In this document: positions 54,570 through 62,581 of the stretch, in pieces | How the letters are laid out: each line of letters begins with the position of its first letter | Position numbering within the stretch: the stretch's first letter is position 1 | Assembly: GCF_002813555.1 (NCBI RefSeq) | Contig: NZ_CP025057.1 | Location: 744,001-808,000, forward strand | From: Spiroplasma floricola 23-6 | GTDB lineage: Bacteria > Bacillota_I > Bacilli_A > Mycoplasmatales > Mycoplasmataceae | Direction of reading: 5' to 3' | DNA: 64,000 bases | Translations under genes and position numbers: made by a program | The notes under the pieces: generated by a model | Databases searched by the model: none | The model's input: only the letters and a program-made list of their open reading frames with translations | Told to the model about the DNA's origin: nothing

Positions 54570-55988
54570 CTAATTTGTTCATCTTAAAGAGAATTTTTTA
54601 AACTCCTCTTTAATATCTTCTGATTTTTTATCATTATGAATAGAATCTTCTTTGTACATTTTTCTCAATTTATTTTCAATAATTTCAATATCTTTATAAA
54701 AACTAATTGCTTTTTTTGAAGTAAATATATTCATATCTTTTATATAAGAACTTCTATATCCAAATCATCTAGCTCTTTGGAGTAATGTATCAGCAGTTAA
54801 TTCATTAGAGTTTGAGTGATTTAACATAATTTCAAATAATAATTCTTCAAAAGTAAATCCTCTTGACAATAAATTACCTCCAATAATTATTTCAGGACAT
54901 TTTTCTCTTAAGTACTCTATTCCTTCTCTTACTTCTTTAATCTTCAACTTATTAATAATTTTTATTAAATCTGACTTAGTAGTTTTCATTGAAAAAGTAT
55001 CATTAAAATCACTTGACATTAAAGCAATAGATAAATCACTTACTGCATCTCTAAAAATTTTTTCTAATCATATAATATGATTTTTACCAACATCAATATT
55101 TATAAGAAACTGAAAATTTCTATTATATTGGATACACTTATTAAGAAATTTCAAAATAACTTCTTTTATAAAATATTTTAATTCATTTGATAACATCTTA
55201 TTTTTAAAACTAAAGACAATTTGATCTTTGAGCTCTACATATAAATTATTATTATTAAAAATTTTTAGTCCACAATATGAATTTGGAGATACAAGGGGTA
55301 TTAAAAAATCAGGTTTAATTCAATCAGTATAATGTGTTATATTTGCATAAGGTGTAGCAGTAATTTGAAAATATAACACATTTTTAAAGCCACAGTTAAT
55401 AATATTTTCAATATTATTATTTATTGATCTATTTTTTTTACCTTTCTCAGAAGAAGCTTCATCACATTCATCATCAATAATAACTATTTTAAATTCAGAT
55501 TTTTGATTCTGAGTCATTTCCTCTAAATTTATTAATATATTTTTTATATTTTGTTTTATGCCATATAAAAACTCTGTTTTATTATCATTTTGAAAAAAAT
55601 TACTTTTATTTGAAAAAGGCAAAAAACGACTTTTTTGATTTGCTTGTTTAAATCTATTTATATTTTGCTTATTAAGATTATTTTTAGTTCCAGTCAAAAT
55701 AATAAATTTTTTAAAATCATTATCCCTTAAAAAAGAAGTTAAAAATATAATATTATTTGTTTTACCAGATTGTACCTCACCCAGTAGAAGAAATTTTTGT
55801 ATTTTTTTTTCATAAGAAAGTTTTTCACTTATATTCTTTAAATTTACTTCTATAACATCATCAATAGTATTTTGACCATAAGTTTTATTTTCTCTTATAA
55901 ATTTTTCTCTAAGTTCTAAGTAATTCGCTCCTTTAGAAAAATCATTATAATTCTTTTTTTTAGCTAAACTTATTTGTATTCTACTCAC
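54570..55988 (-). CDS. Z1-domain superfamily II-type helicase/ATPase
   Basis: A 472-residue protein with Walker A LLLGEVQSGKTNN (near residue 70), Walker B VIIDDECDEAS, the helicase-like ITATPYAN, and the Z1 block GGNLLSRGFTFEELLF followed by ADTLLQRARWFGYR. It is shorter than most Z1 proteins I know of. The likely start is a GTG at 55988, overlapping the MORC gene by 8 bases; a TTG at 56003 is in frame. In related loci the Z1 protein is thought to move along or remodel DNA for the nuclease. Confidence 0.82.
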
Positions 55989-57768
55989 CTTCAATACCCT
56001 CAATCAATTCTTTAAATCTTTTATTTTTTTCTTGATTAGTTTTATATTTAATCAATTCACACATAAGTAGTTTTATTAATGGATTAAATAATATTGAAAA
56101 ATGTTCATCTTTTAGATTATTTTTAAATCCATAGAATTCTTTGTTAAGAACAATAACAAATAATATTGAGTTATCTTCACAAGGTAAAGCTCTTGTTTTA
56201 AATAACTTATGTTTATTTCCAAATTGACCTTCTGGATGGCAAACTATTTTAAAAGCACTTTCTTCTTTTTCATTTACAACTATAAAACCATTTCTAAATC
56301 TTTCACCATCTGTATCATTTATTTTTAATTCTTCTGTAATTACAGAATGATTCTCTAAAATTTTATTTTTATTAATTTCATTTGCGAATCTATCAATTTC
56401 TTGTTGAAACAGCTTATCTTCAAGAAGCTGATCATTTTTATAAAAAATAATATCCAATATTTTATCAAAAAGTGGAGACAGATAATTTTTAAAAATGTCT
56501 GATAAAGTTTTTTCAATATCCTCTTTAACTGTTCCATGAAATCCCATTTTATTATTATCCACTCTAAATATTTTCTTATTATTAAGGTCAATTTCGCCAA
56601 TAAATCTTTTAGTTACTTTATAACTACTATCACTTAGGGCTTTTGGATAAGAAAGTCATGTTAAATTACTCTTTTCAGAATTTGGACCTGAAATAATAGC
56701 TCTATCATCTTGATAAACTGTTAAACCATTATATTTTAGTAAACTACTATTATTACCTATAAAACCAAAAGTGAAGGGTATCCTTTCATTTTCATAATAG
56801 TTATAGGGTAATCTAAAAAAAGTTTTAAATTTAAGTTCTTCTTGATTTTCAAATTTTTCAATTATCATTCCATAGGTTATATCTTCTAAACCCTCAATTA
56901 CATTGTTTCAAGAATCTGCAAATGCATTTTTAATTTCTTTCATTGATTTAATATAAAATTTTGATTTATTAATATTAATTTTTTCCTTATCAGATACTTT
57001 AAACTCATAATCCTGTCTTTCTTTGGAATTTTTTATATACATATCAGGTATTTTTGATTTTGTTATTTCAACAGGAACTTTATTTGGCATTTCTTCATCA
57101 CCATCTTCATTAATATAACTCATATTTATAGATAAAAAGTTTTTCTTTATATATCTTGAATATCTACAAGCTAACTGTTCTTCTAAAGCTTTACCCTCGT
57201 TTTTAGTACCTTTATTAAACATTCTTTTTTCATATCTTTCTGAGTGAACAGTATCTATATGAAATTTATCTATTTTTATAATTGTTCCATGATCATAATT
57301 GAATTGTATACCAGATTCCTTTTTAATGTTTATATCCTTAGTATCATAAAAATTAAAATTTTTTCCCTTTAATTTGTCTATATCAAGATTTATCATATAT
57401 GGAAAATCATCTTCAATACTTTTCGTAAAAATTCTTAATCTTTTACCAAATCATATTGCTGCCATTTTCATTCCAACTCCAAACATATTTAAAGAGTTTC
57501 CTTGTTCACTTTCATCTTTTCCATTTCTAATTGCAATACTTCTATTTTTATAAGCAATACCAGCTGCATTATCAATTATATAAATTGCCTTTTCTAACAT
57601 GTTAACAATTATTTTAACTTCAACATATTCAAAATTATTATCTATTGCACTTTGAATTGAATTATCTATAAATTCAGAAATCATATATATATGACTTGTT
57701 GTTTTATCAATGTAACCAAGAAATTCTCTATTCGTTCTTGGTATTTCATTTTCATTTATTTTACTCAT
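55981..57768 (-). CDS. MORC/MutL-like GHKL ATPase
   Basis: A 595-residue protein with a GHKL ATPase head: N box SEFIDNSIQSA (catalytic Glu32, Asn36), IIDNAAGI (G1, 65-71) and NMFGVGMKMAA (G2, 94-104), followed by a transducer-like region and a long C-terminal part. Such MORC-like ATPases form DNA clamps. Its ATG abuts the stop codon of the DndC gene. In bacteria this family is linked to Z1 helicases and PD-(D/E)XK nucleases, as here. Confidence 0.85.
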
Positions 57769-59202
57769 TTAATTGTACCCCTTTATTTGCTCAAACAATC
57801 CACTAATCTTTTCATCAAGATACCTATCATTTTCTAATGCTTCCATTACTATTTTAAAAATTTCTTTTATTTTATTTATTTCCTCATCTGAAATAATCTC
57901 AATTTTATATTTCTTCATCGCTTTTTTTAATTTAAGAATTTCTATAAGTAGTTCTTTTCTATAGTCTAATGTATATGGACCTAAACCAACTATTGATAAT
58001 TTATCATTATCTAAGTTTTTGTCTAATTTAATTACAAAATTGAATAATGGTATTTCTCCCTCTACATAAGGATTTATTTTACGTTGATCAACTTTTTTTC
58101 GATATTCTGATTCACTAATTATTTTAAAAACTTTTTTATTATATTTTAATTTTGTAAAATCTTCGTTAATTTCACCAAATATAATCTCTTCTCTTCCCTC
58201 TTTTTTTGGTAAATAATAAATTCCATTTTTAAACTTTAAATCCATATATCTATATTTAACTAAGGTTACAATTTTTTTATTTTTCATAATTCTTAAGGAA
58301 CCATGATATCTATTTTTTAGTAAATCTCTTTCTTTCATTAATTTTTCTCTAAAACTCATAAGTGGTTGTAGTCAATCTTGACCTGAATTTATAAAACCCT
58401 GAAGTGATTTGTCTTGAGTAACAACAGGACAAAGTCAACAACCTCATCTAGAATTTCCACAACCCTTTTGCAATTTATCATCTAAACTCGATGGACATTC
58501 TCCTGTTCCCACCGATGAATCTTCATAAAGAATAGATAATTTATCATTATTTTTTTTAAAAAAATTAATATTGCTTTCAGCTAAATATTTTCATATATCA
58601 TAAAGTTGAAATTCTTCAATTGGTGAGAATATATATTTTCCATTAGTATTATTAATTCTCAAATCTGAATCTTCAATTTTGGTTTTATCCATTTTTATAT
58701 CTCTACTTAAAGATTCTCCTTTACGAACACCTAAAACAGTAAGTATTTCTTTTTTACTTTTTTTAGATATTTCTTCCATATAATCATTCATAGGTTTAAT
58801 TTTTAATCTATCAGTACATCATCTAAAACTTTGATTAGGTAGTGGATATCCTCTACCTATTAAATTTACTCAAAAAGTCTCATTAATATCTGGTGTAACT
58901 TTAAATACTTCCACAGGTAGTTGTTTTTCATCTGCATAAGTTTGCAAAATTTCTAGTGAATTATTTAATTGTTCCAATACAATTGGGTTTTCAATTAAAG
59001 TATCAGAACTAACAATATAAATTTTATTTTTTAATTTTGTTTTTATCTCTGTTAATGATTCTAATATTATTTGAACTAATACTGATGAATCTTTTCCACC
59101 AGAAAAACCAATCATTCAATCATAATTACATTCTCTATAAACTTTTTTTATTTTTTCTTTTACTATCTTAACTTTTTTAAGATATATATCTTCTCTGTTC
59201 AT
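57769..59202 (-). CDS. dndC: DndC-like sulfur-transfer (PAPS reductase-family) enzyme
   Basis: A 477-residue protein of the adenine-nucleotide alpha hydrolase / PAPS reductase superfamily. The P-loop-like SGGKDSS is at residues 34-40; RWCTDRLKIKP follows; the DndC-type cysteine block is GECPSS and then CGNSRWGCWLCPVVTQDKS. In Dnd systems DndC activates DNA for phosphorothioate insertion. None of dndB, dndD or dndE is in the window; a cellular cysteine desulfurase could replace dndA. It lies between the 58-residue gene and the MORC gene, all in tight succession. Confidence 0.85.
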
Positions 59203-59203
59203 T

Positions 59204-59380
59204 TTAATAACCCTTATTAGTTTTTTTATTATTATACCTATCATAGTATGCAATTGCAAAAATATTTTTATTTATATTTTTCATATACAATTCCTCTTTC
59301 TTTTCTAAAGAATAGAATAAAACTGATCTTATTCATACTAAACTAAGATTATTTATTGATAAACTTAATATTTTTTTCAT
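59204..59380 (-). CDS. Small protein leading the DndC-MORC-Z1 operon, 58 aa
   Basis: A 58-residue reading (MKKILSLSINNLSLVWIRSV, then a charged part with KNINKNIFAIAYYDRY) with an excellent ribosome site, AAAAGGAGGAAA, directly before its ATG. Its stop codon is 1 base before the DndC ATG, so the two are translationally coupled. One Trp is TGA-coded. It has no recognised family. It may be a regulator or subunit of the system, or only a leader for coupling. Confidence 0.6.
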
Positions 59381-59437
59381 TTTCCTCCTTTTATAAAAGC
59401 TATTAAAATACAAATAAACAATTCAAATTGATATCAA

Positions 59438-59467
59438 TGATTATATAAAAAAAAAAAAAAAATCAAG
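59438..59467 (-). promoter_or_regulatory. Possible phase-variable promoter with T16 spacer
   Basis: On the minus strand: TTGATT (-35-like, 59461-59466), then T14 and A as a 15-base spacer, then a perfect TATAAT (59440-59445). The full T run is 16 bases (59447-59462). The start codon of the 58-residue gene is about 60 bases downstream. Gain of two T would bring the spacer to 17. Position and motif match make this the best promoter candidate for the defence operon. Confidence 0.65.
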
Positions 59468-59551
59468 TTTATTGATTTTATTCTATTAAGGAATGTTCCC
59501 CCCCCCATTTAGGCAACAATTTTTATACAATAATAGAAAAGGATAAAGTAT

Positions 59552-59881
59552 ATGGCAAAAAAAGGACAAAAGTTTAGAAAGTGAACTCAAGAAGAAAAAG
59601 AAAAAATTATTGAATTAAGTTTGAATGGTTATTCTCTAAAGGAAATAGCATTAAAATTTAACTCAACTACAGGATCAATTGGAACAATAATAAACAAATA
59701 CAAAAATACAGATATTGGTGATTCAAAAACTCGTTTACCTTATAAAATAGATTACAGTATATCTCAAAAGGCAAATGATCTGTTTGTAGGAATTCTATTT
59801 GATTACAATAAGGAATTAATTAAGGAGAATGATATTTTAAAAAAGCAATGAGCCTCCAAGGCCAAAACCAAAAAGAAATAG
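59552..59881 (+). CDS. IS3 transposase OrfA
   Basis: A 109-residue protein with a helix-turn-helix (SLNGYSLKEIALKFNSTTGS, residues about 24-43) that binds the IS ends, and a C-terminal coiled part. AAAGGAT precedes the ATG. Translation ends in TAG after one TGA Trp; a -1 frameshift at 59839-59845 gives the OrfAB fusion. Confidence 0.8.
59839..59845 (+). other. Programmed -1 frameshift site
   Basis: A AAA AAG heptamer in the OrfA zero frame (TTA AAA AAG). A one-base backward slip leads to AAA GCA ATG, the frame of OrfB. This is the classical IS3 signal. Confidence 0.8.
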
Positions 59882-60702
59882 TTCAACAATTATTGATAAA
59901 TACCAAGAGCAATAGAACAATGATTTGTAAAATTTTAAATATTAATAGAACATCAACATATAAAAAAAATAAAACTTTAATGAATTTCCTGGATGATACA
60001 AGAATTATGAATTTAGTTATTTCAGAAATTGAAAGGAATAATTTCCTTAGTGCTTATAGTGCTAAAAGATGAGCCCTATATTTTAAATTAAATTATATTG
60101 ACCCTTTCAGAATTAATCATAAAAAATTAGAACGTATATTTAAAAAATTTAATCATATTGCATATTACATTAAGAAACAATCTAAACATGAGATTAAAAG
60201 ATATAACGAAACTATTAGAAAGAATTATTTAAAAGAAGCAAAAGAAATTGGTTTTGAAAATATTTGAACTAGTGATATAACTGAATTTTCAGTTAAAACA
60301 AAAAAAGGTTATATTTGCACAGTTCAAGATAATTTAACTGGAGAAATAATAGGAAAATCTAAAAGAATTGATAATCAAAAAACAGATTTTGTTCTTGAAG
60401 CTGTAGAAATGGCATATAAAAATAAAAAATATTTAGGTTCAATATTATTACATTCAGATAATGGAAATCAATATACCTCTCTGGATTACATAAGTTTATG
60501 TAATGATTTACAAATTATTAGAAGCTATTCAAAACCAGGAACACCTCATCATAATGGTAAACATGAAAGTTTTCATGGTCGTTTAAAAGATGAAACTATA
60601 AGAACATGTCATATTGAAAACATTAATCAATGTATGGAAATAGCATGAGCATGATTGGACTTTTATAATAATGATAGAATTAGAATGAATAAAAAATGAT
60701 AA
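59848..60702 (+). CDS. IS3 transposase OrfB (DDE integrase)
   Basis: A 284-residue catalytic part with the DDE triad: Asp143 in WTSDITEF, Asp204 in LHSDNGNQYTS, and Glu240 in HHNGKHESFHGRLKDE. It resembles the IS150 subgroup. It ends at RIRMNKKW, so the usual final SPxxYR-like stretch is missing; the stop is followed by a run of A. The element may thus be slightly truncated at its 3' end or simply variant. Confidence 0.85.
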
Positions 60703-60712
60703 AAAAAAAAAA

Positions 60713-60742
60713 AAAACGTTCCCAATTTGGGGGGAACGTTGT
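60713..60742. terminator. Hairpin at IS right end
   Basis: AACGTTCCC-AATTTGGG-GGGAACGTT forms a stem including the inverted repeat. It follows an A16 run. It may insulate the element from its surroundings. Confidence 0.5.
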
Positions 60743-60805
60743 AAATCCTACTCACTTAAATTTTTTAAAAAATTAATAATATTTAAATGGAGATTTCTAT
60801 ATATT

Positions 60806-61126
60806 TTAACCAATTATTATAACAATACACTTTGTTTTATATTGAATAACTCCTGCACTTTTATGTTTATATTCAAATTCAATTTCAATTGGATTTGAAA
60901 AATCAGTATTTTTTACTATACTTTCAATAAGATTTGCATCTAAATCATTTTCTGCAAATGCAACATATAATCTATAATCATAATCAAATCTCTCTTCATC
61001 TTGATTTTCATACATTCATTTAGCTAAAATTTCAGGATTGTTTTTTAAATACTCCTTTGGATTTACAATATTTAAATCTTCAATTAACTTATTTCCAAGA
61101 GATTTTGAAACTTTTTGATCAAACAT
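60806..61126 (-). CDS. Hypothetical protein, 106 aa
   Basis: Soluble acidic protein, starting MFDQKVSKSLGNKLIEDL, with NPKEYLKNNPEILAKW in the middle and ending in a hydrophobic strand (CIVIIIG). No family recognised. The frame is open for about 20 codons upstream of the ATG without a good start codon, so a 5' truncation is possible. It follows the small HNH gene. Confidence 0.5.
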
Positions 61127-61207
61127 AGTTCCATCTATAAAAAAATCTACAGATTTATTATGTAATAATAGTAGTATTTTTTAATATAACCCTCTTTAAT
61201 TAGATTA

Positions 61208-61519
61208 TTAGTATTTTCCAAAACTCTTTGCCTTTTGTTTATTGCATTTTGGATGCATTGGTTGAAGGTTATTTATAAAATTATCCTCGTAATTTTCATT
61301 TATATGATCTATATCTCAACTATATTTTTTATCTGGTTGTACTCCTTGATATTGTGCTTTTAACATTAAAGAACCACAAAGTGGACATGGTGCTTCTTGA
61401 CTAAAATCTCATTTTTCTTTATCTAATTTTTGAAAATATTTAAACATTTTATTACTAATATAATCTTTTCATATTATATTTCTATCTTCTTTACTTCAAG
61501 TTCCTCTTTTATCTGCCAT
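61208..61519 (-). CDS. Small HNH endonuclease-like protein
   Basis: A 103-residue protein with the HNH elements PCPLCGS (Cys45, Cys48), SWDIDHINEN (Asp71, His72), Asn83 and PMHPKCNKQK (His89, Cys92). AAAGGGG precedes the ATG. The gene is easily overlooked because it has four TGA Trp codons. It may be a stand-alone nuclease, a phage-type HNH protein or a toxin-like effector. Its neighbours give no clue. Confidence 0.7.
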
Positions 61520-61914
61520 ATTTTTTACCCCTTTATAATAATATTTTAATACTAAATTTAACTATTTGAGTAAACTTTTTAGTGATTTTTATTTATAAAC
61601 TAAGTATTTTGTTTTAATTCACAAAGTAGACATTATAAACAGGAAAAAATAAATTCTTCATTTTCAAAAAATGAGAGATAGAGTTTTTTTATGTCAAAAA
61701 AGATAATTATTAATCAATGAATTAAAGTAATTAAAATTAGAAAAAATGAGAATACAAAGAAACCCATAAATACTATTTAAGCATTAATAATTCAAATATA
61801 TCTTATAAAAATTTTTTAAGTTTATATAAATAAAAAATAGGCCTTTTGCCTATTAATTTTAATTTTATATGTTACATACTATTTTTTTCAAAAAATAAAT
61901 AAAAACAATAACTA
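61520..61914. other. Intergenic region with terminator
   Basis: A gene-poor AT-rich stretch. A 29-codon plus-strand reading (61691-61780, MSKKIIINQWIKVIKIRK) has only a weak ribosome site and is probably chance. The terminator at 61832-61858 closes the small gene to the right. Confidence 0.35.
61832..61859 (-). terminator. Rho-independent terminator
   Basis: AATAGGC-CTTTT-GCCTATT hairpin followed on the minus strand by a T-rich tract (TTTTTTATTT), about 55 bases after the stop of the 72-residue gene. Confidence 0.8.
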
Positions 61915-62133
61915 CTATTGAGCAGATAATATTTCAATAATTTCTTTTATTTTTGGGGATTTTATATTATCTTCTCCAAATAATTTAATTTGATCATTTC
62001 ATTCTTTACTATTTATACTTATAAGATTTTTTTTAACATTATTTAAATCTATTTTTTCAGAGTTAGCAGCTCATATATCCAATTCTTTATTACTAATTAC
62101 TATATTTTCATTATTTTTTAATGTTTTTTTCAT
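61915..62133 (-). CDS. Small protein, 72 aa
   Basis: A 72-residue soluble protein, MKKTLKNNENIVISNKELDI to EIIEILSAQ, with two TGA Trp codons. The ribosome site GGGGGGAG is the strongest in this region. It lies 20 bases after the 107-residue gene. No family recognised; size and helical character would fit an antitoxin-like or phage-type small protein, but this is only a guess. Confidence 0.55.
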
Positions 62134-62146
62134 GATAACTCCCCCC

Positions 62147-62180
62147 ACTTATGTTAAAAACTAAAATAATTAACATAAGT
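62147..62180. promoter_or_regulatory. Inverted repeat, possible operator
   Basis: Perfect 11-base arms ACTTATGTTAA and TTAACATAAGT with a 12-base spacer, between a TATATT-like -10 sequence and the ribosome site of the 72-residue gene. It overlaps the 3' end of the preceding gene. The position suggests control of the small gene. Confidence 0.5.
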
Positions 62181-62477
62181 TAATAATATACTATTTTTTT
62201 TAATATTATCAATTAAATTAGTTGTTTTATACATCAAGTATTCTTTTGACATTCATATTTGATAATTTACATTTATTGTAACATTCTCCAAAATGAATAA
62301 TTTAATTTCTTCTAAAATTTCATTTTCTCTTTCTGATTCAAAACTTGCAACATGAACCATAAAATTCTTTACTCTTTCAACTAATTCTGCTTTATCTATT
62401 TTTAACAAATAGTTTTTTCAAGTATCTATTTGCACTATCTTTGCAATAATTATCATATTCAACAAATATCACTTCAT
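62154..62477 (-). CDS. Hypothetical protein, 107 aa
   Basis: A helical, Lys/Glu-rich protein (MKWYLLNMIIIAKIVQIDTW, then a charged central part with ASFESERENEILEEIK). No family recognised. No good ribosome site precedes the ATG at 62477; the frame extends to a TTG at 62543 with the sequence WEFQFKQFLQEFEESLKA, so the gene may start upstream or be 5'-truncated next to the terminator at 62545. Confidence 0.45.
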
Positions 62478-62544
62478 AGCTTTTAAAGATTCTTCAAATT
62501 CTTGTAAAAACTGCTTAAATTGAAATTCCCACAGTATAACCAAA

Positions 62545-62577
62545 AAAAGTAGAGTTAAATACCTCTACTCACTTTAA
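62545..62577 (-). terminator. Rho-independent terminator
   Basis: AGTAGAG / CTCTACT hairpin with a T7 tract on the minus strand, placed 5 bases after the stop codon of the large gene at the right edge. Confidence 0.85.
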
Positions 62578-62581
62578 TTAT

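Larger units (their letters stand above)
59493..60740 (+). mobile_element. IS3-family insertion sequence
   Basis: About 1.25 kb with overlapping orfA/orfB, a frameshift signal and imperfect terminal inverted repeats: left TGTTCCCCCCCCCATTTAGG, right (complement) CGTTCCCCCCAAATTGGG. The left end has nine C in a row, odd in this AT-rich genome. No clear target duplication is visible. It is inserted just upstream of the DndC-MORC-Z1 operon promoter and reads away from it. Confidence 0.8.

Noticed and set aside
57769-59202. Reading the DndC-like gene as an ordinary PAPS reductase (CysH)
   Set aside because: The C-terminal CGNSRWGCWLCPVV cysteine block, the length of 477 residues and the defence-gene context fit DndC, not the shorter assimilatory CysH; no sulfate-assimilation genes are nearby.
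59470-60760. Target-site duplication of the IS element
   Set aside because: The bases outside the two ends (left GAA, right TTG) do not match, and the exact ends are not certain because of the C run.
61691-61780. 29-codon plus-strand reading
   Set aside because: Poor ribosome site, very short, AT-rich composition expected by chance, and no partner gene.
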